From the NCBI GenBank assembly GCA_002700865.1, contig PAFB01000122.1, positions 1 to 17,177 of the forward strand: a stretch of 17,177 nt of DNA. Direction: 5' to 3'. A program made the translations under genes and the position numbers. This document shows positions 6,933-13,261 of the stretch, in pieces. The DNA comes from Rhodospirillaceae bacterium (lineage in GTDB: Bacteria > Pseudomonadota > Alphaproteobacteria > UBA7985). The notes below the pieces were generated by a model. It saw only the letters and a program-made list of their open reading frames with translations, had not been told where the DNA came from and did not search any database. Position 1 is the first letter of the stretch; each line of letters opens with the position of its first letter.

Positions 6933-7730
6933 CTAGAGCGCAAACTCTGGCTCAGTGGGCGGGTTGTCCAGTGGTGAGGTGAAGCAGGCGATGTAGGACA
7001 CGCCGGTATCGTCCGTGAGCATCCATTTATCGAGCAGGGGATTGAACATGAACCCCTTGATCCGTTCTGGCCGCAGACCTTGCGCTTCGACCATTTTGAA
7101 CATTTCAGCGGGAGCCACAAACCGCTGCCAGTCGTGCGTGCCTTTGGGAAGCCATTGCAGGACATATTCAGCGGCGACGATCCCAAGCGCAAAGCTGCGG
7201 ATGGTCTTGTTGAAGGTGGACATGAAGACCAACCCTCCCGCTGCCCGCGCACCGATCACATCCGCGACGAAGGCGGGCGGATCGTTGACATGCTCGATGA
7301 TCTCAAGCGCCAGCACCACGTCAAAGCGCTCTCCCGCTTCTACCAGTTCTGCAACGGTGGCGACGCGATAGTCGATGTCCAGACCCATTTGCTCGGCGTG
7401 GATTTGGGCGACGGGAATGTTGGCGGGGGTTGCATCAACGCCCGTAACCTCTGCCCCCAGCCGAGCCAGCGGCTCACAGACCAACCCGCCACCGCAACCG
7501 ACATCAAGGACCCTTAGCCCCTGAAATGGACGCGGTGTGTCGAGGTCCCGGTCATAATGCCGGGCGATCTGCTCGGTCAAAAAGCGGATGCGCGTCGGGT
7601 TCAACTTATGCAGGGGGCGAAAGTCTCCCTGTGGATCCCAACAGCTCTCAGCCATTTTGGTGAACTTCTCGACTTCCGCCGGATCTACCGTGTGTCCGGT
7701 CGCGTTGCTCGTTTGCTCGGTATCCAGCAT
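6933..7730 (-). CDS. ubiG: Ubiquinone biosynthesis O-methyltransferase UbiG
   Basis: SAM-dependent enzyme performing the two O-methylations of ubiquinone synthesis, normally at the inner face of the membrane. The 265-residue protein begins with the UbiG-specific block VEKFTKMAESCWDPQGDFRPLHKLNPTR (about 20-47). The Rossmann methyltransferase motifs follow: VLDVGCGGG (74-82), the acidic D99 in GVDA, and ALEIIEHV (141-148). STFNKTIRSF and LPKGTHDWQRF are also typical of UbiG. AGGAG lies 5 bases before the ATG at 7730. It is divergent from lysC with an 84-base gap and probably monocistronic. It supplies the quinone used by the ETF and b561 systems encoded nearby. Confidence 0.96.
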   Translation of the reverse strand: MLDTEQTSNATGHTVDPAEVEKFTKMAESCWDPQGDFRPLHKLNPTRIRFLTEQIARHYDRDLDTPRPFQGLRVLDVGCGGGLVCEPLARLGAEVTGVDATPANIPVAQIHAEQMGLDIDYRVATVAELVEAGERFDVVLALEIIEHVNDPPAFVADVIGARAAGGLVFMSTFNKTIRSFALGIVAAEYVLQWLPKGTHDWQRFVAPAEMFKMVEAQGLRPERIKGFMFNPLLDKWMLTDDTGVSYIACFTSPLDNPPTEPEFAL

Positions 7731-7814
7731 GCGTCTCCTGCCGTTGCGGCCTGTGAATAGTTTCAGTAACCCATATGTCGGGTTTCTACCCTGATAAACA
7801 AGCAGGTTGGGTCA

Positions 7815-9059
7815 ATGGCGCGCATTGTCATGAAATTTGGGGGCACCTCAGTAGGGGACCTCGACCGCATCCGTAACGTCGCGCGACGGGTAAAGGCGGA
7901 GCACGACGCGGGTAACGAGGTTGCCGTGGTGGTCTCGGCCATGTCGGGCGAGACAAATCGGTTGGTCGGTCTGGTCTCAGAAGCTGCTGCGCTCTATGAC
8001 ACCCGCGAATATGACGTTGTGGTTTCGACCGGTGAGCAGGTCACTGTCGGGGTTTTGTCCGTGATTTTGCAGTCTATGGGCGTGGATGCTCGGTCTTGGC
8101 TGGGCTGGCAACTGCCGTTTCAGACCGAAGACGTCCACGGCAACGCCCGCATTCTGGATATTGATACTAGCGAAATCGAGCGTCGCTTTGCCGAAACGCG
8201 CGAAGTTGCCGTTGTTCCTGGCTTTCAGGGCGTCAGTCCGCGCAACCGGATCACGACACTGGGCCGCGGCGGCTCAGACACGTCGGCCGTTGCGCTCGCA
8301 GCAGCGCTCAAGGCTGACCGGTGTGACATCTACACGGACGTAGACGGCGTCTACACCACCGACCCAAGGGTGACGGACAAAGCCCGGAAGCTCGACCGGA
8401 TCAGCCATGAAGAGATGCTGGAAATGGCATCCCTTGGCGCAAAAGTTCTTCAAACCCGCAGTGTTTCTATTGCCATGAGCCATGGTGTGCCGCTGCAGGT
8501 TCTTTCTAGTTTCGAGGATAAGCCGGGCACCTTGGTGACGGCAGAGGATGAAAGCATGGAAAAAGACGTTGTTTCGGGGATTGCCTTCTCCCGCGATGAA
8601 GCCCGCGTCACGCTGATCGGCATTCCCGACAAGCCCGGTGTGGCCGCGACGATATTTGGCGCGCTTGGCGATGCCGCCATCAACGTCGATATGATTGTTC
8701 AGTCGCGTACGGTGATCGATGGTGATGAAAAGACCGACATGACGTTCACCTGCGCACAGGCTGACTTGCCGCGCGCACTGGCACTGATGCAGGAGCGGCA
8801 CGGTGAGATAGAATACAAAGAGCTGGAGTCGGATGAGGACGTGGCCAAGGTTTCTATCGTCGGTGTCGGCATGCGCACCAATTCGGGTGTTGCCAAAACC
8901 ATGTTTGGCGCACTGGCAGAGAAGAACATCAACATCAAGGTGATCACCACATCTGAGATCAAGACGTCGGTTTTGGTCGGTGCTGACTATCTCGAGCTTG
9001 CCGTGCGAACCTTGCACGATGCGTTTGGGCTCGAAGGGTCCGAAGAAGCCGCAGCCTAA
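7815..9059 (+). CDS. lysC: Aspartate kinase
   Basis: Phosphorylates aspartate, the first step toward lysine, threonine and methionine. The 414-residue protein has the catalytic amino-acid-kinase domain with KFGGTSVGD (7-15), VSTGEQVT (70-77) and GRGGSDTSAVALAAAL (150-165). Two C-terminal ACT domains (about 265-335 and 345-405) are expected to bind lysine and/or threonine for feedback inhibition. The length matches the alpha chain of alpha2beta2 aspartate kinases. There is an internal in-frame start at 8556, listed separately. The leader contains short alternating ACCC/GGGT blocks. It runs convergently toward rpoH; the shared terminator at 9066-9090 is oriented for rpoH. Confidence 0.97.
   Translation: MARIVMKFGGTSVGDLDRIRNVARRVKAEHDAGNEVAVVVSAMSGETNRLVGLVSEAAALYDTREYDVVVSTGEQVTVGVLSVILQSMGVDARSWLGWQLPFQTEDVHGNARILDIDTSEIERRFAETREVAVVPGFQGVSPRNRITTLGRGGSDTSAVALAAALKADRCDIYTDVDGVYTTDPRVTDKARKLDRISHEEMLEMASLGAKVLQTRSVSIAMSHGVPLQVLSSFEDKPGTLVTAEDESMEKDVVSGIAFSRDEARVTLIGIPDKPGVAATIFGALGDAAINVDMIVQSRTVIDGDEKTDMTFTCAQADLPRALALMQERHGEIEYKELESDEDVAKVSIVGVGMRTNSGVAKTMFGALAEKNINIKVITTSEIKTSVLVGADYLELAVRTLHDAFGLEGSEEAAA
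8543..9059 (+). other. lysC: Possible internal lysC beta-subunit start
   Basis: Inside lysC, AGAGG (8543-8547) stands 8 bases upstream of the in-frame ATG at 8556 (residue 248, MEKDVVSGIAF). Translation from here would give a 167-residue chain of both ACT domains. In Corynebacterium glutamicum and Bacillus subtilis the aspartate kinase beta subunit is made from an internal start at nearly the same residue. The position and ribosome binding site are seen; production of the short chain here is inferred. Confidence 0.5.
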
Positions 9060-9065
9060 CCCATG

Positions 9066-9090
9066 AAAAAGGGCGCCCTCGGGCGCCCTT
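9066..9090 (-). terminator. Rho-independent terminator of rpoH
   Basis: AAGGGCGCC (9069-9077) pairs with GGCGCCCTT (9082-9090) around a CTCG loop. An A-run at 9066-9070 becomes a T-run on the minus strand, directly after the stem in the direction of rpoH transcription. It lies between the convergent stops of lysC and rpoH. On the plus strand only a weak T/G tract follows, so service to lysC would be weaker. Confidence 0.88.
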
Positions 9091-9119
9091 GGTTGGTTTC
9101 GTCATCGGTGGGAAGCGGG

Positions 9120-10004
9120 TTAGCTTTCGAGATACAGGTCGTCTGCCTGACCGATACGGTCCATCATGAACGTCTTGAGTTTATTCATCGCCCGGTGCTC
9201 CAACTGACGCACACGTTCCTTCGACACCCCAAAATGCTTACCCAGTTCTTCCAGCGTCACCCCCTCATCCGTCAGCCGACGCATCCGGATGATTTTGGCT
9301 TCGCGCTCACCGAGGTTGCCCAAGGCTTCTTCGAGCCAATTCCGGCGTACGAGGCTGTCGTGGTCCAGGATGGTATTTTCTTCCGGGGTCGGGCGGTCGT
9401 CGGAGAGCATGTTTTGCCATTCCTGATCGCCATCTTCGCCAACGACTGCGTTCAGTGACCCATCTGCCCCAGACAACCGGCCTTCCATAGATTCGACATC
9501 GCGCAGGGGTACACCCAGTGTTTCAGCGATTTCCTCGCGCCCGTCCTGATTTAGCTGTTCGCCCGTCTTCTCTTCGATCTTGGAGCGCAAGCGGCGCAGA
9601 TTGAAGAACAGGGACTTTTGCGACGCGGTGGTGCCGGTTCTGACAATGGACCAGTTCCGCAGGATGAAATCCTGCATGGCCGAGCGAATCCACCACGAAG
9701 CATAGGTCGAAAAGCGTACGTCCCGGTCTGGCTCAAACCGGTTTGCTGCATGCAGCAGACCGACCACGCCCTCTTGGATCAGGTCGCCCATCGGCAGACC
9801 ATAGTTGCGGAAGCGGCCGGCTGTCGAAACAACCAGGCGGTTGTAAGCGTTGATCAGCTCGTGCAAGGCGCGATCATTGTTATCGTTGCGCCACGCGCGG
9901 GCGAGCGCGTATTCGTGTTCGCGGCTCAGCAGCGGTGTTTCCATGGACCGCTTAATAAAAGCGATATTGGCGCGGCGGGTTTCGCTGTCGTCAAATGCCG
10001 TCAT
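9120..10004 (-). CDS. rpoH: RNA polymerase sigma-32 factor, RpoHII type
   Basis: Alternative sigma factor of the heat-shock family that directs RNA polymerase to stress genes. The 294-residue protein contains region 2 (RFSTYASWWIRSAMQDFILRNWSIVR, about 97-122), the RpoH box QKSLFFNLRRLR (129-140) and a region 4 helix-turn-helix ending VSKERVRQLEHRAMNKLK. The sequence resembles, from memory, Rhodobacter RpoHII (ILRNWSIVR.GT...QK.LFFNLRRLR; RFR..GLPM.DLIQEG) more than Caulobacter RpoH. RpoHII is tied to singlet-oxygen and oxidative stress in Rhodobacter sphaeroides. The frame extends to 10037, but an AGGGGA tract positions the ATG at 10004. Its upstream region carries three FadR/PdhR-like operator motifs. 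The terminator at 9066-9090 ends the transcript. Confidence 0.94.
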   Translation of the reverse strand: MTAFDDSETRRANIAFIKRSMETPLLSREHEYALARAWRNDNNDRALHELINAYNRLVVSTAGRFRNYGLPMGDLIQEGVVGLLHAANRFEPDRDVRFSTYASWWIRSAMQDFILRNWSIVRTGTTASQKSLFFNLRRLRSKIEEKTGEQLNQDGREEIAETLGVPLRDVESMEGRLSGADGSLNAVVGEDGDQEWQNMLSDDRPTPEENTILDHDSLVRRNWLEEALGNLGEREAKIIRMRRLTDEGVTLEELGKHFGVSKERVRQLEHRAMNKLKTFMMDRIGQADDLYLES

Positions 10005-10035
10005 GATCTCGTCCCCTGTTCTACGCGTCGTGCGC

Positions 10036-10101
10036 AATTGGTATGACCATGATCGATGGTACTACCAAATGCGACAATGAAAAGGGCAAAAGGTCATACC
10101 A
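10036..10101. promoter_or_regulatory. Three GntR/FadR-type operator motifs before rpoH
   Basis: TGGTATGACCA (10039-10049), TGGTACTACCA (10057-10067) and AGGTCATACCA (10091-10101) match TGGT-N3-ACCA, the half-site geometry of FadR-subfamily GntR repressors. The first sits in AATTGGTATGACCAT, nearly identical to the PdhR-type consensus AATTGGTNNNACCAATT. Centres are 18 and 34 bp apart, and the sites lie 32-97 bp upstream of the rpoH start. No GntR gene is in the window. The motifs are seen; the regulator is inferred. Confidence 0.6.
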
Positions 10102-10210
10102 GTGGACGAGTGCGACAACATGTCCGTTTTCTCACGTCGGCGTGAACCGATGTGCTCAGAAATGGAACATTTGTCTTGAAAAGGGGCGAGAGTTAGTGGG
10201 GTTTCCGCCT

Positions 10211-11011
10211 TTAAGCCTCAAAGGCTTCGACGATATCGCCCCGCATGTTGATGCAGCATGTAAGCAGTGGACCACCAAACCCACAGCCGGCGTCGATGAA
10301 TGTCGCATGATCCAACTCGGAGATACCCAAGTGGTTTGGATGCCAGCCAGCAAAAACGCGCTTGAAGCCGTCAAACGGCTCCGAAAGCTGCAAAAAGGCC
10401 GGATGACCCCACCAGAATGAGTCGCTCTGTCGGTCCAGACTCAGGTTGGGATCAACGCCTGCATGCGTGAACAGGAAGTTCTCACCCTCATCATAAGCCG
10501 CTCGTTTCACGGCCATGATCAGTGAGTAGTGTCCCGGCAGTGATCGGATGGCACCGCGCAGGCGGACTGTGTAGTTGGCAATTTCACTGACCGACATGCG
10601 CGCAAACTTCGCGGCCTCTTCCCCGCTTGAACCGTAAGCCCGCAGCGTGGCTTCAAGACCGTGGTCCAGCATCCACGCGAGTACAGCAGGCGGAGACTTG
10701 GCGAAGTGTAGCTGCAGCACGCGTTCCAGCATTTCTTCCTGAGCGCCCCGCAAATAGGCGATATCGTGGGGGAACAGGGTAAACCGCCCCATGATGTGCC
10801 GACGGAACGCGACCAGCTCGTCCATGACTTCGCTGATTTGGTCGCCGTAGCCCATGTAGTTGCCCAGATAAACCAACCGGTCACCAGCTTCGAACTTGCT
10901 GTTGATGACATCATGAATGGCAACCAGGCGACTGAAGTCACCGTGGATGCTGGAAACCAGCCAGATGCGGCGGGCACCGGAAAGCACTTCAAAGCGATTT
11001 GGGCGGCTCAT
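10211..11011 (-). CDS. Metallophosphoesterase-like protein, degenerate active site
   Basis: A 266-residue protein with the overall plan of the Ser/Thr phosphatase/ApaH-like calcineurin fold, but eroded metal-binding motifs. The expected GDxHG is SSIHG (20-24), GDYxDRG is GNYMGYG (50-56), GNHE is GAQE (89-92) and GHT is GWH (222-224). Only H23 and the histidine of FTHAG (H183) remain clear. Surrounding family context is intact, including LVYLG, YLRG..EEML, the ATLRAYG segment and FIDAGCGFGG. Catalysis by the normal two-metal mechanism looks unlikely, so it may be a binding or regulatory pseudoenzyme, or use a changed site. There is no signal peptide, so it is probably cytoplasmic. It lies between carD and rpoH on the same strand, 206 bases before the rpoH ATG. 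Confidence 0.82.
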   Translation of the reverse strand: MSRPNRFEVLSGARRIWLVSSIHGDFSRLVAIHDVINSKFEAGDRLVYLGNYMGYGDQISEVMDELVAFRRHIMGRFTLFPHDIAYLRGAQEEMLERVLQLHFAKSPPAVLAWMLDHGLEATLRAYGSSGEEAAKFARMSVSEIANYTVRLRGAIRSLPGHYSLIMAVKRAAYDEGENFLFTHAGVDPNLSLDRQSDSFWWGHPAFLQLSEPFDGFKRVFAGWHPNHLGISELDHATFIDAGCGFGGPLLTCCINMRGDIVEAFEA

Positions 11012-11152
11012 TGAAACAGGGCCTCAGTCAGCGTGATGAAATAGGTACGCGGTCATAAAAAACAGGAATATTGGTGTAAGCGTCTCGGCTCTCTGGTCAA
11101 GAAAAGGCCAGACTCGCGGACGTTATGCGCACCGGTATAAAATGCGGACACG

Positions 11153-11173
11153 AAAAAGGGGGCTGCCGCCCCC
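11153..11173 (-). terminator. Rho-independent terminator of carD
   Basis: GGGGGC (11158-11163) pairs with GCCCCC (11168-11173) around TGCC. The five A's at 11153-11157 form a T-run on the minus strand right after the stem. It lies 25 bases beyond the carD stop in the direction of transcription, so the metallophosphoesterase-like gene downstream probably has its own promoter. Confidence 0.9.
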
Positions 11174-11198
11174 TGAATCGTCGATTATTCCGACTGAT

Positions 11199-11693
11199 TT
11201 AAGCCGCGCGGAGAACCGTTTCCAGTTTCTCAGTCGCCGATTCTTCGTCGATCTTTTCAATCGCAGCGAACTCGCGGGTCAAGCGGGCCAGAGCAGACTG
11301 GTAGATCTGACGCTCAGAGAAAGACTGTTCCGGCTGTTCTGCGCCACGGTGCAGATCGCGCACCACTTCAGCGATGGATACCGGGTCGCCCGAGTTGATC
11401 TTTGCCTCATACTCTTGCGCGCGGCGCGACCACATGGTCCGGCGCACCTTGGCCCGACCACGCAAGGTGGTGATAGCGGAATCCATCACTTTCTTGGACG
11501 AAAGCGGACGCAGGCCAGACTGATGGGCCTTGTTCGTCGGGACCCGCAGGGTCATACGCTCTGAGTCAAACTTGATAACGATAACCTCAACAGATACTTC
11601 GCCGAGGTCCTGAGTTTCGATGCCCTTTACTTCGCCAACACCGTGAGTCGGGTAGACCACGATATCGCCGGCATCATACGCGTCCTGAGCCAT
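11199..11693 (-). CDS. carD: CarD family transcriptional regulator
   Basis: RNA polymerase-binding protein that stabilises open complexes. The 164-residue product begins AYDAGDIVVYPTHGVGEVKGIE (about 5-26), the CarD/TRCF polymerase-interaction domain (about 8-70). A mainly helical, basic C-terminal domain follows (KVRRTMWSRRAQEYEAKINSGDPVSIAEVVRDLHR). The frame reaches a GTG at 11705, but ATG 11693 places the domain as in relatives and has purine-rich AAAAGAAAT just upstream. It has a long leader (11694-11975) containing a hairpin, a possible promoter and a 32-bp dyad, and it ends at its own terminator. It is downstream of fdxA, as is common in alphaproteobacteria. Confidence 0.94.
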   Translation of the reverse strand: MAQDAYDAGDIVVYPTHGVGEVKGIETQDLGEVSVEVIVIKFDSERMTLRVPTNKAHQSGLRPLSSKKVMDSAITTLRGRAKVRRTMWSRRAQEYEAKINSGDPVSIAEVVRDLHRGAEQPEQSFSERQIYQSALARLTREFAAIEKIDEESATEKLETVLRAA

Positions 11694-11731
11694 ATTTCTT
11701 TTCACTCTTTAGTTCTTTTTTGTCTTGGCGA

Positions 11732-11755
11732 CAGGAACAGCTTCGGCTATTCCTG
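11732..11755 (-). promoter_or_regulatory. Hairpin in carD leader RNA
   Basis: On the minus strand CAGGAATAGC and GCTGTTCCTG form a 10-bp stem with one U·G pair and a CGAA loop, about 40 bases before the carD ATG. No T-run follows, so it is not a typical terminator. It may shape translation or stability of the carD mRNA. Confidence 0.4.
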
Positions 11756-11836
11756 CTTGGACTATATGCGAATAGTGGCTTCCAAGGCGTCTCTCAGGCC
11801 CTAGGGCGCACTTAATTTCGCTTTTGCCATTCCCCC

Positions 11837-11865
11837 AAAGTAGCAAAATTCCGCCTTTTTGACAA
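11837..11865 (-). promoter_or_regulatory. Possible carD promoter
   Basis: Read on the minus strand, TTGTCA (11860-11865) precedes TACTTT (11837-11842) with a 17-base spacer. The -35 box is good and the -10 box poor (three of six matches). The predicted transcript would have a leader of about 135 bases including the 11732-11755 hairpin. Confidence 0.35.
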
Positions 11866-11906
11866 ACCCAGCTGCCATATTTGGCGGTGGGCAAGCGCTA
11901 TCGCTG

Positions 11907-11938
11907 TCATGCAACTGTCACATGTCACAGTGGCATGA
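11907..11938. repeat. 32-bp imperfect dyad upstream of carD
   Basis: TCATGC (11907-11912) mirrors GCATGA (11933-11938), ACTGT (11914-11918) mirrors ACAGT (11927-11931), and ACATGT (11920-11925) is the palindromic centre, with only two mismatched pairs. The core also reads as the tandem direct repeat TGTCACA-TGTCACA (11917-11930). It is between the fdxA stop and the possible carD promoter, centred about 57 bp upstream of the -35 box. No T-run flanks it, so an operator or activator site is more likely than a terminator. Confidence 0.5.
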
Positions 11939-11975
11939 GTCTCAAAAGTTATCAGATTTCTTAAATCGCAGGGAC

Positions 11976-12314
11976 TTAATCGCCAGTTCCCGGGTTGGGT
12001 GAGAAGAACTTTTCTAATTTGCCGCTTATGCCTTTATATTCATCTGCGTTGCTGGGGGCGTCTTTCTTCATGGTAATCACCGGCCAGGCTTCCGAGTAAT
12101 CGCGGTTTAATTCGATCCATTTTGTGGCATCGGGGTCGGTGTCGGGCAGGATCGCATCCGCAGGGCATTCCGGTTCACAGACCCCACAGTCGATGCACTC
12201 GTCGGGGTGAATAACCAGCATGTTTTCGCCTTCGTAGAAACAATCTACGGGGCAGACCTCAACACAATCGGTGTATTTACACTTGATGCAGTCTTCGGTG
12301 ACGACGTAGGTCAT
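11976..12314 (-). CDS. fdxA: 7Fe ferredoxin FdxA
   Basis: Small cytoplasmic electron carrier with one [3Fe-4S] and one [4Fe-4S] cluster. The 112-residue protein has all expected cysteines, offset by one from Azotobacter ferredoxin I. C9, C17 and C50 should bind the 3Fe cluster and C21, C40, C43 and C46 the 4Fe cluster; C12 and C25 are the extra cysteines. The usual C-terminal extension with NRDYSEAWPVIT is present. It lies between terC and carD. A 9-bp hairpin about 20 bases upstream separates it from terC. Confidence 0.96.
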   Translation of the reverse strand: MTYVVTEDCIKCKYTDCVEVCPVDCFYEGENMLVIHPDECIDCGVCEPECPADAILPDTDPDATKWIELNRDYSEAWPVITMKKDAPSNADEYKGISGKLEKFFSPNPGTGD

Positions 12315-12334
12315 GCGCGTCTTTTTCCTGAAAG

Positions 12335-12359
12335 CAGGCCAAGGTTCGGTCTTGGCCTG
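12335..12359 (-). terminator. Hairpin between terC and fdxA
   Basis: CAGGCCAAG (12335-12343) pairs perfectly with CTTGGCCTG (12351-12359) around a 7-base loop. On the minus strand it is followed only by CTTTC, so any terminator function would be weak. It lies about 20 bases before the fdxA ATG and could instead be an mRNA end-stabilising or processing hairpin in a terC-fdxA transcript. Confidence 0.45.
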
Positions 12360-12391
12360 ATGCTGTTTCTGGCTCGGTGGTGGTGTGAGGG

Positions 12392-13204
12392 CTAATCCGG
12401 GAGTTTGATCGGCGCGTCTTTATGCAGATGCACCGGCACACTCTTGCGCCTTCTGGAAATGATGTTGAGCATTTCGACGAAGATCGAGAAACCCATGATT
12501 CCGTATATCAAGGCTTTCGGAACCTCATAGTGCAGCCCTTCGCCCAGCAAAATCGCGCCGATGAGCAGCATAAAGGCGAAGGCAAGCATCTCTGTCGTCG
12601 GGTGACGTTCCATAAACCGGGTCAAAGGACCGGCGGCAACGAGCATGATAAAGGTCGAAATCAGCACACCACCGACCATGATGGGCACCAGCTGGTTGTA
12701 AGCAATCCCGACAGCCGTAAGGACGCTGTCGATCGAGAACACCAGATTCAGCAGCAACAACGTGAACAGGATTTGCCCGAGTGGCAGGCGTTTGGCCTGA
12801 CCGTCTGTGCTGTGATCGTCGCCTTCCAGTTTTTCAAAGATCTCCTGCGTCGCTTTGTAAATCAGGAATATCCCGCCAACGATCAGAATGCCCCCTTTGA
12901 CCGTCACGTCCTGATGGTCATCCGGCATGAAGGGCAGCGAGAACAGCTGTACCTTTTCAAAACGCAGCAAAATTCCAATCGAGAAGATCAGAGCAATTCT
13001 GGCCACCATCGCCATGATGATCCCCAGCGTTCGGGCGCGTTCTTCCTGACCCCGCGGCGCGCGCTTGGCCACAACGGCGATGAAAACGACGTTATCGATG
13101 CCCAGCACCACACCCATAAAGGACACGGTTAGCAGCGACAAAATTGCCGGAACGGTCAGCAATTCACTCAGCGAAAGAAAGTCAGAAAGCATTTCGAAGG
13201 ACAT
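12392..13204 (-). CDS. TerC family integral membrane protein
   Basis: A 270-residue polytopic inner-membrane protein with about seven hydrophobic helices. The two TerC signature segments are present: GVVLGIDNVVFIAVV (31-45) and LLNLVFSIDSVLTAVG (151-166), whose acidic residues D37 and D159 lie within helices. TerC proteins are linked to metal-ion (for example Mn2+) export or metal insertion into exported enzymes and to tellurite resistance; which applies here is unknown. The cytosolic loop at about 124-140 is charged and the C-terminus is basic. It lies between the S4-protein gene (57 bases upstream) and fdxA, inside an otherwise familiar alphaproteobacterial cluster. Confidence 0.92.
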   Translation of the reverse strand: MSFEMLSDFLSLSELLTVPAILSLLTVSFMGVVLGIDNVVFIAVVAKRAPRGQEERARTLGIIMAMVARIALIFSIGILLRFEKVQLFSLPFMPDDHQDVTVKGGILIVGGIFLIYKATQEIFEKLEGDDHSTDGQAKRLPLGQILFTLLLLNLVFSIDSVLTAVGIAYNQLVPIMVGGVLISTFIMLVAAGPLTRFMERHPTTEMLAFAFMLLIGAILLGEGLHYEVPKALIYGIMGFSIFVEMLNIISRRRKSVPVHLHKDAPIKLPD

Positions 13205-13261
13205 GGCCCAAAACCTTAGTCAGCGATTATGCGAACAAGTCTATCGCTTTTGGTGCGAATA

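Noticed and set aside
6931..6952. Hairpin at the cytochrome b561/ubiG convergent junction
   Set aside because: An 8-bp stem with one G·T pair, overlapping the ubiG stop and lacking a T-run on either strand; not a convincing terminator.
11709..11894. Minus-strand 61-codon frame just upstream of carD
   Set aside because: It has no Shine-Dalgarno and no familiar motif, and overlaps the predicted carD promoter and leader hairpin; better explained as untranslated leader.
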